The position numbers and the translations under genes were made by a program. Under the pieces are notes generated by a model, which was given only the letters and a program-made list of their open reading frames with translations, searched no databases and was not told where the DNA came from. DNA of 64,000 nucleotides from Kangiella profundi (GTDB taxonomy: Bacteria > Pseudomonadota > Gammaproteobacteria > Enterobacterales > Kangiellaceae), in the NCBI RefSeq assembly GCF_002838765.1, contig NZ_CP025120.1, forward strand, positions 1,984,001-2,048,000, in the 5' to 3' direction. This document shows positions 26,482-36,295 of the stretch, piece by piece. The stretch's first letter is position 1. Every line of letters starts with the position of its first letter.

Positions 26482-27585
26482 ATTAAATCGTCATTCATCA
26501 AAAGTGCTAACACAAAAGCACTCATCTACTCTGCGCTCGTACTTGCATTCGCCAGCAGTCTGCTACAGCTGTGGCTGACCAAGCAGCAGCAGGAGCAGCA
26601 GCGTAGCTATATCGATAGCTATACACAGATGCTGACAACGGCCTCAGCTAGCCAACTTGGAAGTTTTATCTATGCCCAGGATAATGACTCAATAGAAGCT
26701 GTTGCTAAAGGCCTTTACGAAAATGATAGCGTATTCAAGGTAGTCATTTATCAGCGCGACGGCACTGAAATGGCCAGGCTGGAAGCTGATGAGTTACCTT
26801 CAGACCTGCGCTCCATGGTTGCTGATATCTATTTTCAGGAAAAGAAAAACGGCTATTTAACCCTCTACTTCAGTCCTGATGCTCAAGCCACTTCAATATC
26901 TCAGGTAATCGCTGAGCCATTTATGATATGGATTATTAGTGGCTTCAGCTGGGCACTTTTATTGTTTGTTATATCATTTAAAAAAATCCGCTCATGGTGG
27001 AAAAATCGTCCGATTAAAGATGATGTTTCCTCTATTAGTAAAGAATCCCCAAGCCAAAATCAATTGCTTCGCCAACTCCTCAAGCATAGTAATGGTAAGA
27101 AGCACCAATCTGACTCTAAAGCCACCTTGCTCGTAATTAAAGCTAACTGGGCACGTCTTAATGAGCAGAATACTAATCAGTTACTTAAGGTCTTTAACCG
27201 ATGGCTTCCCAAGAACGGTACCTACTTTTTAAGTTTTAAGCAGTCACTGTTGATTCTAGGTAAAGACTCAGACTCCATTGAATCAAATACCTTAACCCAG
27301 CTACAGGTATTGGTCAGTGCAATGCGACAGCTCAAGCTTGAACCAACAATTCTGGTACATAACCAGGAATTTGATCGCAATGTTTACGAAACATTTTTTG
27401 AAGTCATTGAGCCTGGGATTTGGCTTGAGTCAGATGTCCAAAAGGTCAGTCAGCTAGAAAGTAATAATAGTATTGAATTTGATATAGAGTCTGTTGGTGA
27501 AGTTAAGCTTATTCGTTTGTCTGAAGTTGAAGCCTCACAGCGCAGCGGAATTGAACGTCAGGCACGCTTCCTGGTTGGTGAATAA
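26482..27585 (+). CDS. AhpA/YtjB (Smp)-like membrane protein, apparent ATT start
   Basis: The frame is open from a stop at 26464 but holds no ATG, GTG or TTG until 26629. The first usable ATG would cut off the membrane anchor KALIYSALVLAFASSLLQLWL that the family has at its N-terminus. ATT at 26482 sits 8 nt after an AAAAGGG Shine-Dalgarno and gives 367 aa, so a non-canonical start (ATT, or ATC at 26476) is proposed. After the anchor comes a periplasmic stretch (DSVFKVVIYQRDGTEMARL), a second helix (PFMIWIISGFSWALLLFVISF) and a cytosolic domain of about 200 residues that is longer than in E. coli YtjB. It is divergent from serB, as in E. coli. Its function is poorly defined. Confidence 0.8.
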   Translation: MKSSFIKSANTKALIYSALVLAFASSLLQLWLTKQQQEQQRSYIDSYTQMLTTASASQLGSFIYAQDNDSIEAVAKGLYENDSVFKVVIYQRDGTEMARLEADELPSDLRSMVADIYFQEKKNGYLTLYFSPDAQATSISQVIAEPFMIWIISGFSWALLLFVISFKKIRSWWKNRPIKDDVSSISKESPSQNQLLRQLLKHSNGKKHQSDSKATLLVIKANWARLNEQNTNQLLKVFNRWLPKNGTYFLSFKQSLLILGKDSDSIESNTLTQLQVLVSAMRQLKLEPTILVHNQEFDRNVYETFFEVIEPGIWLESDVQKVSQLESNNSIEFDIESVGEVKLIRLSEVEASQRSGIERQARFLVGE

Positions 27586-27594
27586 TCCTATAAA

Positions 27595-27618
27595 AAAGGC
27601 CATCATAAGATGGCCTTT
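27595..27618. terminator. Bidirectional terminator between AhpA-like gene and parC
   Basis: Ten-bp perfect stem (aaaggccatc / gatggccttt), tetraloop ataa, with T-rich flanks on both strands (strongest for parC on the minus strand). Confidence 0.85.
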
Positions 27619-27646
27619 CACTTTTCTACACTCTTAGTGTAAATAC

Positions 27647-29896
27647 TTAATTCTTACTCTCTACCTCAATAGTATCAACTCGCTGGAATCCTCTTGGTAG
27701 CTTATGACCACGCCGGCCTCGTTCACCTCTATAGTGCTCGAGATCTTTTGCCTTTAAGGTCAAGTGGCGCTTTCCAGAATGAATGATTAAACTGTCATCA
27801 TCATTAATGGCTGTTACCGCAACCATAAACTCTTCACGAAGCTTTAACCTGGCTGTTGGGATGCTGATGATCTTGTTGCCTTTACCTTTTGCCAGCTCAG
27901 GGAGATCAGCCAATGGGAAAACTAACATTCGTCCTTCATTGGAAACAGCCACGCAGAACTGCTTCTCTGGATCCTGAACAGAAGACGGCTTAACCACTTT
28001 AGAGCCTGAAGGTAGGCTCAGAAAAGCCTTACCGTTCCGGGTCTTGGTCACCAGATCACTGAACTTAGCAACAAAGCCATAGCCTGCATCGGTTGCAAAC
28101 AGGAACTTATCATCATCCTCACCCATAAGGGTGGCCATGAACTCAGCGCCAGCAATCGGGTTTACCCGCCCAGTTACCGGCTCTCCCAATCCGCGAGCTG
28201 AAGGCAGGGTATTAGCTAGCAATGAGAAAGTTCGCCCTGTAGAGTCGAGGAATACAGCGTACTGATTGCTTTTACCTTTGGCAGAGTCCAGATACTTGTC
28301 TCCTGAGCGGTAATTCATGCCAACCGCGTCGACATCATGACCTTTAGCGCAGCGCACCCAGCCTTTCTCAGACAAAATCACGGTAACTGGCTCTGTCGGT
28401 AATAACTCAGTTTCTGATAAAGCTTTGGCTTCTTTACGTTCAACAATCGGTGAGCGACGTTCGTCGCCGAATTGCTCAATCACTTCCTCAATTTCTTTCT
28501 TGATTAAGGTCTTCATGCGTTGCTTGGAGCCAAGCGTCAACTGCAGCCAGTCTGCTTCGTCTTCCAGCTCTGCCTGCTCACCTTTGATTTTCATCTCTTC
28601 TAGCTTGGCCAAGTGGCGCAACTTTAATTCAAGAATCGCTTCAGCCTGACGATCCGATAAATCAAAGCGCTCCATTAATTTCAGCTTTGGCTTATCTTCA
28701 GTACGGATAATGTGGATTACCTCGTCAATATTTAAATAAGCAATCAACAAGCCATCCAGGATATGCAAGCGGTCCATCACCTTGTCCAGACGATGCTGTA
28801 AACGGCGACGAACGGTTTCATGACGGAACTCAAGCCACTCTTTGAGCATCACTCTTAGGTTCTTAACCTGCGGACGACCGTCAATACCAATCATATTCAT
28901 GTTAACGCGATAGGTACGCTCAAGGTCGGTAGTGGCAAACAGGTGACGCATCAGCTCTTCTACATCGACGCGATTGGAACGAGGTTCAATTACCAAGCGA
29001 GTGGGGTTTTCATGATCCGATTCATCACGCAGGTCGCTGACCATAGGTAATTTCTTGGCCTGCATCTGAGCAGCAATCTGCTCCAAAACTTTGGCACCTG
29101 AAACTTGATGTGGCAGCGCGGTAATGACGATGTCGCCTTCTTCTTTCTCGAAGCGAGCGCGCATACGGATCGAACCACGGCCTTTTTCATAGACCTCAAG
29201 AATTTCACTTCGTGGAGTAATAATTTCGGCATCCGTTGGGAAGTCGGGCCCCTGAATGAACTCCAGTAAATCCTCAACTTCGGACTTAGGGTTTTCCAGC
29301 AAATGAATACAGGCTTTGCCAACTTCAGAAAGATTGTGCGGCGGTATGTCTGTCGCCATACCAACGGCAATACCAGTCGTACCGTTAAGTAACAGATTAG
29401 GAATACGCGCAGGTAATACTTCTGGCTCATCCATGGTTCCATCAAAGTTAGGAATCCAGTTTACGGTGCCCTGTCCTAGTTCACTCAATAGAACTTCTGA
29501 ATAGGCTGCCAGGCGTGACTCGGTATAACGCATGGCAGCGAATGACTTAGGATCATCCGGCGCCCCCCAGTTACCTTGCCCGTCTACCAGTGGATAGCGA
29601 TAGGAAAATGGCTGCGCCATCAATACCATAGCTTCATAACAGGCTGAGTCGCCATGTGGGTGAAACTTACCCAGTACGTCACCAACGGTACGTGCTGATT
29701 TCTTATACTTTGCAGTAGCTTTCAGCCCCAGCTCACTCATTGCATAGACAATTCGGCGCTGCACAGGCTTCAAGCCATCGCCGATATGCGGTAATGCACG
29801 ATCCATGATCACATACATGGAGTAGTTCAAATAAGCCTGTTCGGTAAATTCCGCCAGCGACTTTTTCTCAATACCTTCGTAATTCATTTCTTCCAC
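27647..29896 (-). CDS. parC: DNA topoisomerase IV subunit A
   Basis: 749 aa. It cuts and reseals DNA to decatenate chromosomes with ParE. The active-site Tyr is in [10 protein letters not shown] (about Y124). The quinolone-resistance region reads [12 protein letters not shown] with Ser and Glu at the positions of E. coli Ser80 and Glu84, that is the sensitive-type residues. The C-terminal beta-pinwheel is complete. GTG at 29896 or ATG at 29887 could be the start; neither has a clear Shine-Dalgarno. It lies 18 bp after parE, in the same operon. Confidence 0.97.
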   Translation of the reverse strand: MEEMNYEGIEKKSLAEFTEQAYLNYSMYVIMDRALPHIGDGLKPVQRRIVYAMSELGLKATAKYKKSARTVGDVLGKFHPHGDSACYEAMVLMAQPFSYRYPLVDGQGNWGAPDDPKSFAAMRYTESRLAAYSEVLLSELGQGTVNWIPNFDGTMDEPEVLPARIPNLLLNGTTGIAVGMATDIPPHNLSEVGKACIHLLENPKSEVEDLLEFIQGPDFPTDAEIITPRSEILEVYEKGRGSIRMRARFEKEEGDIVITALPHQVSGAKVLEQIAAQMQAKKLPMVSDLRDESDHENPTRLVIEPRSNRVDVEELMRHLFATTDLERTYRVNMNMIGIDGRPQVKNLRVMLKEWLEFRHETVRRRLQHRLDKVMDRLHILDGLLIAYLNIDEVIHIIRTEDKPKLKLMERFDLSDRQAEAILELKLRHLAKLEEMKIKGEQAELEDEADWLQLTLGSKQRMKTLIKKEIEEVIEQFGDERRSPIVERKEAKALSETELLPTEPVTVILSEKGWVRCAKGHDVDAVGMNYRSGDKYLDSAKGKSNQYAVFLDSTGRTFSLLANTLPSARGLGEPVTGRVNPIAGAEFMATLMGEDDDKFLFATDAGYGFVAKFSDLVTKTRNGKAFLSLPSGSKVVKPSSVQDPEKQFCVAVSNEGRMLVFPLADLPELAKGKGNKIISIPTARLKLREEFMVAVTAINDDDSLIIHSGKRHLTLKAKDLEHYRGERGRRGHKLPRGFQRVDTIEVESKN

Positions 29897-29914
29897 GACA
29901 GTTCACTTCTCGTT

Positions 29915-31804
29915 TTAAATTTCTGCTTTATTGCCTTTCTGCTCTAACCAGTCTTTACGATCAGATGCTCTTTTCTTCGACAACAACATATCCATAATCT
30001 GCTCAGCCTGCCCTTCGCCATCAAGCGTCAGCTGCACCAGTCGGCGAGTTTCGCGAGCCATAGTGGTTTCACGTAACTGTTTAGGGTTCATTTCACCTAG
30101 ACCTTTAAAGCGCTGCACCTGAATTTTGCCACGCTTGTTCTCGGCTTTAATGCGATCCAGCAGGCCCTGCTTTTCGTCTTCATCGAGTGCGTAAAATACT
30201 TCTTTACCCACATCAATACGATATAGAGGTGGCATCGCCACAAACACATGGCCGGCACGGACCAGCGGTCTGAAGTGACGAACGAACAAAGCGCACAAAA
30301 GGGTTGCGATATGCAAACCATCCGAATCCGCATCCGCCAGAATACAGATTTTGCCGTAACGCAGTTTGCTTAAGTCATCCGAATTTGGGTCAAGGCCAAT
30401 AGCGACTGAAATGTCATGCACTTCCTGTGAGGCCAGAATCTGATTGGAATCAACCTCCCAGGTATTCAGGATTTTTCCGCGCAAAGGCATGATCGCTTGA
30501 TATTCTTTATCACGAGCCTGCTTGGCTGAGCCACCTGCAGAATCACCCTCAACAAGGAACAATTCACTACTCATTGAGTCAGTACCCGCACAGTCTGCCA
30601 GTTTGCCCGGCAATGCAGGACCCTGCGTCACTTTCTTTCGAACCACTTTTTTACTGGCGCGCATTCGTTTATGCGCATTGCTGATGGCTCGCTCAGCAAG
30701 CGCATCACCAATAACTGGGTTCTGATTCAGCCAAAGGCTGAAGGCATCTTTTACTACACCAGCAACAAAAGTCGCACATTGACGTGACGACAGACGCTCT
30801 TTTGTCTGGCCTGAGAATTGAGGGTCATCAAGCTTTACCGACAGCACATAGCTGATTCTATCCCACACATCTTCCGCGCTGAGCTTGACGCCCCGCGGTA
30901 ATAAATTTCTGAACTCGCAGAACTCACGCATGGCTTCCAACAGGCCATTTCGCAATCCGTTAACGTGGGTACCGCCCTGTGGAGTAGGAATCAGGTTTAC
31001 ATAGCTTTCAGCTAGACACTCACCACCCTCGGGAAGCCACATGAACGCCCAATCAACGGCTTCTGCCTCACCCTGAAGAGAACCGGTAAATGGCTCATCA
31101 GGCAACTTTTCAAAACCACCTGCTTGCTCAAGAAGGTAAGCAGTGAGGCCATCTTCATATAACCATTCGTCCTGCTCACCCGCAGCCTTATTGTCAAAAA
31201 CTACTTTGAGACCAGGGCACAAGATTGCTTTAGCTTTGAGCAGGTGTTTAAGACGTGAAACAGAGAACTTTTCGCTATCGAAATATTGACCATCGGGCCA
31301 GAACTTAACACTGGTTCCGGTATTGCGCTTACCGACTTCACCAACGACTTCGAGATCCTTAACCTTGAAGCCGTCTTCAAAAGCCATGAAGTACTGATTA
31401 CCGTCGCGCTTTACGGTGACTTCAACACGCTTGGATAAGGCGTTAACCACCGAAATACCAACGCCGTGTAAGCCACCTGAAAACTGGTAGTTTTTATTGG
31501 AGAATTTACCCCCGGCATGCAACTTACTCATGATAAGCTCGACACCTGGTATACCTTCTTCGGGGTGAATGTCTACTGGCATACCACGCCCATCGTCTTC
31601 TACTTCGAGGGCTCCATCTTTGTGTAATGTTACTTTAATTGTTTTTGCGTGCCCGGCTAATGCCTCGTCCACACTGTTATCGATCACCTCTTGTCCAAGG
31701 TGATTCGGACGACTGGTATCGGTATACATACCGGGACGTTTTTTAACTGGATCAAGACCGCTGAGAACCTCAATGGATTCAGCTGTATATTGGTTATTCG
31801 CCAT
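29915..31804 (-). CDS. parE: DNA topoisomerase IV subunit B
   Basis: 629 aa GHKL ATPase subunit. The ATP-binding motifs are GQEVIDNSVDEALAG and DDGRGMPVD, then GGLHGVG. The TOPRIM domain shows LVEGDSAGGSAKQARD and the PLRGKILN segment, followed by DADSDGLHI, the metal-binding acidic cluster. The length is that of E. coli ParE (630 aa). It is the upstream partner of parC. Upstream lies cpdA on the same strand, without the yqiA gene that separates them in E. coli. Confidence 0.97.
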   Translation of the reverse strand: MANNQYTAESIEVLSGLDPVKKRPGMYTDTSRPNHLGQEVIDNSVDEALAGHAKTIKVTLHKDGALEVEDDGRGMPVDIHPEEGIPGVELIMSKLHAGGKFSNKNYQFSGGLHGVGISVVNALSKRVEVTVKRDGNQYFMAFEDGFKVKDLEVVGEVGKRNTGTSVKFWPDGQYFDSEKFSVSRLKHLLKAKAILCPGLKVVFDNKAAGEQDEWLYEDGLTAYLLEQAGGFEKLPDEPFTGSLQGEAEAVDWAFMWLPEGGECLAESYVNLIPTPQGGTHVNGLRNGLLEAMREFCEFRNLLPRGVKLSAEDVWDRISYVLSVKLDDPQFSGQTKERLSSRQCATFVAGVVKDAFSLWLNQNPVIGDALAERAISNAHKRMRASKKVVRKKVTQGPALPGKLADCAGTDSMSSELFLVEGDSAGGSAKQARDKEYQAIMPLRGKILNTWEVDSNQILASQEVHDISVAIGLDPNSDDLSKLRYGKICILADADSDGLHIATLLCALFVRHFRPLVRAGHVFVAMPPLYRIDVGKEVFYALDEDEKQGLLDRIKAENKRGKIQVQRFKGLGEMNPKQLRETTMARETRRLVQLTLDGEGQAEQIMDMLLSKKRASDRKDWLEQKGNKAEI

Positions 31805-31951
31805 AAGTAAATTATTGATTTTGTGTTAGGAGAGCCAAAATGACTCAATATCTTGTTATTCGGCTCTTATCCTATAAAGGCCGATCAGCAAGTGCAAGTA
31901 AAATTATTGACAGATTCGTGCGCTTTTCTAGAGAGCTCTTTAAGGCACTGA

Positions 31952-32776
31952 TTAATAGCCAGAAATGGCAAAATTCACCTTGGGCAAATAGTGATCAACT
32001 CGATAATTATGCTTCTTTATAGAGCCGTCCGCCTGACATTGGTAAACCGCGTAACCAGGTGTTTCTGAGCTGGCGGCAAAATCAGCAGAGTGTCGTTTGA
32101 ACTGAACGCAGGTCGATGGCACGGAACAATAAAGGGTATTGTCAATTTTGTGTTCCGAAAACTGATGCACATGACCAAAGCCACACAGTTTAACCTGAGG
32201 GTATTGGGTAATAAGCTCCAATACCTCATCCTGATTAATGATTCCGATTTCATCTAGCCAATCGCAACCTACTGGAACAGGATGGTGATGCATGTAAAGC
32301 ATGGTTGGCAGATCAGAATTCTCTTCAAGGCATCTCTGTAACCAGTCTAGCTCCGTTTTGCTCACTCGACCATGAACCTCGCCTTCAATATGGCTGGTCA
32401 CCATCAGGATTTGCCAGTGCTCGGTCAAAATCTGCTTATGGGGAAACAGCGGAGCTTTCGAAAGGTGGCTGGAAAGATGCTCTACTTCATCGTGATTTCC
32501 GGCAAGTGTGAAAACCGGTTTACCGAATTGAGCCATCTGTTCAGCAAAGAATTGATAGGAGGCTTTTGAATAGTCCTGCGAAATATCCCCTGTGACTATA
32601 ATAACATCAGGATCGACGCCTTTTGCACGCACATCATCCAGTACCGCGCAAAAACTTTCCTGTGTATTAACGCCCAGCAGGCTACCCTTTCCATCAGCGA
32701 ACAAATGCGGATCTGAAAGGTGTAAGACAGTCATTTCAGGTCGCCCAATAAATAGGCGTTTGCAGTCGTAAGTCAA
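31952..32776 (-). CDS. cpdA: 3',5'-cyclic-AMP phosphodiesterase
   Basis: 274 aa calcineurin-like metallophosphoesterase that hydrolyses cAMP. The metal-binding motifs appear in order: LSDPHLF, VTGDISQD, AGNHDEVE, MHHHPVPVG and GFGHVHQ. The TTG at 32776 is chosen because AGGAG lies six nt upstream, while the internal ATG at 32734 lacks a Shine-Dalgarno; the extra 14 residues align with the N-terminus of E. coli CpdA. It is flanked by yqiB and parE in the order conserved in Enterobacteria. Confidence 0.94.
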   Translation of the reverse strand: MTYDCKRLFIGRPEMTVLHLSDPHLFADGKGSLLGVNTQESFCAVLDDVRAKGVDPDVIIVTGDISQDYSKASYQFFAEQMAQFGKPVFTLAGNHDEVEHLSSHLSKAPLFPHKQILTEHWQILMVTSHIEGEVHGRVSKTELDWLQRCLEENSDLPTMLYMHHHPVPVGCDWLDEIGIINQDEVLELITQYPQVKLCGFGHVHQFSEHKIDNTLYCSVPSTCVQFKRHSADFAASSETPGYAVYQCQADGSIKKHNYRVDHYLPKVNFAISGY

Positions 32777-32816
32777 ATCAATCTCCTATTTTGTTAGTGT
32801 TATTATCGCTTATAAG

Positions 32817-33293
32817 CTATTGCAAAAACGCTAAGTGGGTCGTATTCGCAGTGTGAGATTGACCAAATTGTAGACAAAAGTTAAGCCATTCACCCAAGAA
32901 ACGGTTCAACTGGAGCTTTTCATCCGGCTGCTTCATTTCAGAATTGGGGTATTGATAAACAGGTGGCAGCATTCCCTCATTAAGCCCAGACAGCACTTCC
33001 GCCATCTGCGCATCATGATATACACGAACCAGAAACTCACGATTAATGGCTGATGCGTAGGGAGCCTTACTATCACAGTACTGACGCAGACGATAGGTAA
33101 CGGTATAACGGCTCAACTGCTCAAGGGTAATAACAATATCTGGCTGTTTGTCGACACTCAACAAAATGGCATCAGATTCATGGCTCAGTGATTTACCCGC
33201 ACTACCTATCAGTTTATTCAACTTCAGATAATTGCTGGCGCACAGAGCCATAAACTCTTTCAAATCTGGAATATACTTTCTTGCTGTAGGCAT
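32817..33293 (-). CDS. yqiB: DUF1249 protein, YqiB family
   Basis: 158 aa soluble protein of unknown biochemistry. Recognisable by position between nudF and cpdA and by family segments DLKEFMALCASNYLKLNKL and PDIVITLEQLSRYTVTYRLRQY, and YASAINREFLVRVYHDAQMAEVL. The C-terminal NRFLGEWLNFCLQFG is also typical. No catalytic motif is seen. Confidence 0.9.
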   Translation of the reverse strand: MPTARKYIPDLKEFMALCASNYLKLNKLIGSAGKSLSHESDAILLSVDKQPDIVITLEQLSRYTVTYRLRQYCDSKAPYASAINREFLVRVYHDAQMAEVLSGLNEGMLPPVYQYPNSEMKQPDEKLQLNRFLGEWLNFCLQFGQSHTANTTHLAFLQ

Positions 33294-33322
33294 AATTACC
33301 CATCTATATAAAACTATCCGTG

Positions 33323-33937
33323 CTACTGCTTTCCAGCAAGATCCAGTTGCTGCTCATTCAATAAAAACCATTGGAAGGCAATCAATGCCATAGCATTACT
33401 AATACCGCCATTCGCCAAAAGTTGCAACATTTCATGTCGTGAGAGCGCTAACACCTTGATATCTTCATGCTCATCATCCAAACCGGCATATTCTACCAAG
33501 TTTGAGCTATCAACCAAACCAAGAAACAGATCGATGTATTCAGTGGTGCCACCTGGACTTACCCAATAACCAAGCATCTCTATAAGCTTATAAACCTTGC
33601 AATGTGACTCCTCTAGTGCTTCACGGTATGCGACCTCATGAGGATATTCTCCTTCTTCAACCATCCCTGCGATAATTTCCAGCAGCCAAGGTGAGTGCTT
33701 ATCTTTGAGTGCACCTGGTCGACATTGCTCTATCATCACAAATCTATCCAGCCTGGGATCATAAAGTAAAACTCCGACGGCATTGCCTCTCTCGAAGATT
33801 TCACGTTCTACAACAGGACTCCAACCACCTTGATATTGCTTATGTCGGTAGCGATATTTTTCCATTTTAAAAAAACCTTCATATAAGGGTTCATGACTGA
33901 TAATTTCCACATCATCAGTTCCAAATTGCTTCTTCAA
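33323..33937 (-). CDS. nudF: ADP-ribose pyrophosphatase
   Basis: 204 aa Nudix hydrolase that splits ADP-ribose into AMP and ribose-5-phosphate. The Nudix box is GMVEEGEYPHEVAYREALEE followed by SH, so the usual Gly after EE-x is His here, a mild deviation; the catalytic glutamates are intact. The N-terminal swapped beta-strand region (EPLYEGFFKMEKYRYRHKQY) and YWVSPGGTTEYIDLFLG are as in E. coli NudF. It heads the nudF-yqiB-cpdA-parE-parC run. Confidence 0.94.
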   Translation of the reverse strand: MKKQFGTDDVEIISHEPLYEGFFKMEKYRYRHKQYQGGWSPVVEREIFERGNAVGVLLYDPRLDRFVMIEQCRPGALKDKHSPWLLEIIAGMVEEGEYPHEVAYREALEESHCKVYKLIEMLGYWVSPGGTTEYIDLFLGLVDSSNLVEYAGLDDEHEDIKVLALSRHEMLQLLANGGISNAMALIAFQWFLLNEQQLDLAGKQ

Positions 33938-34133
33938 AGAGTCACCTTTTATTCACGTTATCCCTGCTTAACTATAACCTTTAGAAGCGGCTTTAAAGTT
34001 AAGCGCTAATAAATAATCCAACCTATCGTGCCACAGGCCTTGCTGGATGTTAACACTTCATAATCTGTTACACTTACTGTATTGTTTGAAATACCAATAA
34101 TTACTATGCTTTAGCCAACCAAGAGAGGTATCC

Positions 34134-34802
34134 ATGGAACAGCCATTGCTTGATTTGGAACAGGCTCGTCATAACATGGTTGAACAGCAAATCCGCCCAT
34201 GGAATGTGCTGGATAATCAATTACTGGATCTGATTTCGGGACTGCCCCGTGACAGATTTGTACCAGATGAATACCGATCACTGGCTTACGCTGATACACA
34301 GATCCCAATTGGGCATAGCCAGTGCATGATGCCTCCTCGCGAAGAGGCCCGCATGTTGCAGGCTCTTCGTATTCAGCCGAGCGATGTTGTACTGGAAATT
34401 GGCACCGGAACTGGATACTGCACTGCATTGATGGCTCAGCTGGCATACAAAGTATATAGCGTCGATATCATCGGCGAATTTATTGAGCAGGCAAAAGAGC
34501 GAACTCAGCAATTAGGTCTCGATAACATTGAGTTTGAAGAAGGAGATGCGGCGTCTGGCTGGCCTCACTACAAACCTTACGATGTAATCGCAATCACAGG
34601 TAGCTTTTATAAACTTCCTAAAGCCTACAAACGTCATTTGCCGATTGGTGGCCGCCTGTTCTGTATTGTTGGCCAAGAACCAGCAATGAAAGCCAAGCTA
34701 ATTACTCGTACAGGTGATGATGAATGGCATGAAGAAGTTTTATATGAAACCGTTTTGCCTTACTTAATCAACGCAAAACGCGCTGAACAATTTGAATTTT
34801 AG
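34134..34802 (+). CDS. Protein-L-isoaspartate O-methyltransferase family protein
   Basis: 222 aa SAM-dependent methyltransferase. The SAM-binding motif I is VVLEIGTGTGYCTALMAQL, with post-I VYSVDIIGEF and a conserved DVIAITGSFYKLP. N-terminal LEQARHNMVEQQIRPWNVLD is a hallmark of the subgroup found upstream of tolC in Pseudomonas and relatives, which differs from canonical Pcm. Repair of isoaspartate is the family activity but is not certain for this paralogue. The tolC gene begins 56 bp downstream. Confidence 0.9.
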   Translation: MEQPLLDLEQARHNMVEQQIRPWNVLDNQLLDLISGLPRDRFVPDEYRSLAYADTQIPIGHSQCMMPPREEARMLQALRIQPSDVVLEIGTGTGYCTALMAQLAYKVYSVDIIGEFIEQAKERTQQLGLDNIEFEEGDAASGWPHYKPYDVIAITGSFYKLPKAYKRHLPIGGRLFCIVGQEPAMKAKLITRTGDDEWHEEVLYETVLPYLINAKRAEQFEF

Positions 34803-34858
34803 AGCTCTATAGCCACTGTAAGAATACACGCTTAGAAATAACCACTTTGGAATATGGT

Positions 34859-36232
34859 ATGAAACCAACAACAACGATTAAACTAGTCACACTTGCAGTT
34901 CTTTCTTTGAGTGGATTTTCCTCTCAGGCAAACACAGACCTTGTAGATGTCTACCAAGATGCATTAAAAAATGACCCACAGTATAAAATTAGTGAAGCTA
35001 ATTTAAGAGCGACTGAGCAAGATGTTCGCATAAGTCGATCCAGTTTGCTGCCTCAAGTCAGCGCCTCTGCGACAAAAGGTATGAGCGACTATGACTACTC
35101 AGGACAAGGCCTGGATGGTAGCCCTTCCGATCCCTTTAGCAACGAAGTTGACTCAACGACTTATCGAGTTCAATTAAGTCAATCACTATTTGACTGGAGC
35201 CGCTGGGTAGCTCTGGAGCAGTCTGAATTACGAGTTCGCGCTGCAGAGTTAAGCCATGCAGCAAGCTTGCAGGATTTAATGACACGAACTGCTCAGGCCT
35301 ATTTTCAGACACTCAGTCGTAAAGAAATACTAGAAGCCACACGTTCGGAGAAAGAAGCCCTACAAAAGCAACTTGACTTAACTCGTGAACAATTCGAGTC
35401 AGGGCTTTCAACAGCTACAGACTTCCTTGATGCTCAGGCCAACTTTGACCAAGCACAGGTCAGCGAATTGGTTGCTGAAAATGAATACACCAACGCCGTA
35501 GAGGCGCTTCGAGAAATCACTGGTCAGTACTATTCCGAACTTGAAGCTGCAGGAAACGAAGTAACTTTAACACCACCAACTCCAGCAAATATTGATGATT
35601 GGATGCGTGCAGCGCGTGAAGCCAATCTAAGTCTCAAAGCTAAACAATTTGACGTGAGGGTAGCTCGCGAAGAAGTTAAGCGCAATAAAAGTGGACACTA
35701 CCCTACTGCAGATCTTAACGTTACCTACTCTGATCAGGAAACTGAAACTGATCGATTCTTCCCCATTCAGAATATCGACCAGAATACTTTGAACATGCAG
35801 GATGGCTATCAGGCAGGAATCACTGTCACAATTCCATTATTTTCAGGTTTCAGAACTTCAGCTCAAACAGAACAGGCCAAACAGAACTACTTGAGAAGTA
35901 CTCATGAACTGGATCAAAGTGATAGACAAGTTCAAAAAAATGCGCGTATGGCCTATACCAACCTTCAAACTGCTATCAAATCCTTTGAAGCAAATAAAAG
36001 AGCTTACGAATCGAGCATCAACTCTTTAGAGTCTACTCAGGAAGGCTATCAGGCAGGTACGCGTAATATTGTGGATGTATTGATCGCCACTCGTAGCGCA
36101 TATTCTGCACAGCGCAACATGATAAGAGCCAAGTATGACTACCTGATTAGCAGTCTACAGTTAAAAGCTGCTGCCGGTACCTTAACTGAAAAAGACATTG
36201 AAGCAGTGAACAGTCTTCTGGAGAAGTTTTAA
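34859..36232 (+). CDS. tolC: Outer-membrane efflux/secretion channel TolC
   Basis: 457 aa with signal peptide (TIKLVTLAVLSLSGFSSQA, cleaved near ANTD). Two repeats of the outer-membrane efflux domain form the alpha-barrel/beta-barrel trimer; segments VDVYQDALKNDPQYKISEANL and QDGYQAGITVTIPLFSGFR are typical. ATG at 34859 has GGA seven nt upstream and is preferred over the in-frame TTG 12 bp before it. Serves RND, MFS and type I secretion systems. It is followed by a hairpin shared with waaA. Confidence 0.95.
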   Translation: MKPTTTIKLVTLAVLSLSGFSSQANTDLVDVYQDALKNDPQYKISEANLRATEQDVRISRSSLLPQVSASATKGMSDYDYSGQGLDGSPSDPFSNEVDSTTYRVQLSQSLFDWSRWVALEQSELRVRAAELSHAASLQDLMTRTAQAYFQTLSRKEILEATRSEKEALQKQLDLTREQFESGLSTATDFLDAQANFDQAQVSELVAENEYTNAVEALREITGQYYSELEAAGNEVTLTPPTPANIDDWMRAAREANLSLKAKQFDVRVAREEVKRNKSGHYPTADLNVTYSDQETETDRFFPIQNIDQNTLNMQDGYQAGITVTIPLFSGFRTSAQTEQAKQNYLRSTHELDQSDRQVQKNARMAYTNLQTAIKSFEANKRAYESSINSLESTQEGYQAGTRNIVDVLIATRSAYSAQRNMIRAKYDYLISSLQLKAAAGTLTEKDIEAVNSLLEKF

Positions 36233-36245
36233 CCAGAACTCTACT

Positions 36246-36295
36246 GTCAGTGTTATTGATATTTGAACTCAAAGATATTGTTCAATGACACTGAC
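36246..36295. terminator. Hairpin between convergent tolC and waaA
   Basis: Fourteen-bp stem with one G-T wobble (gtcagtgttattga / tcaatgacactgac) and a 22-nt loop. It overlaps the last codons of waaA; T-rich sequence follows on the plus strand. Confidence 0.6.

Noticed and set aside
28990..29445. 151-aa minus-strand ORF inside parC in another frame
   Set aside because: Frame shadow of parC; no independent evidence.
34111..34446. 111-aa ORF antisense to the PIMT-family gene
   Set aside because: Shadow of a real gene; no supporting start signal.
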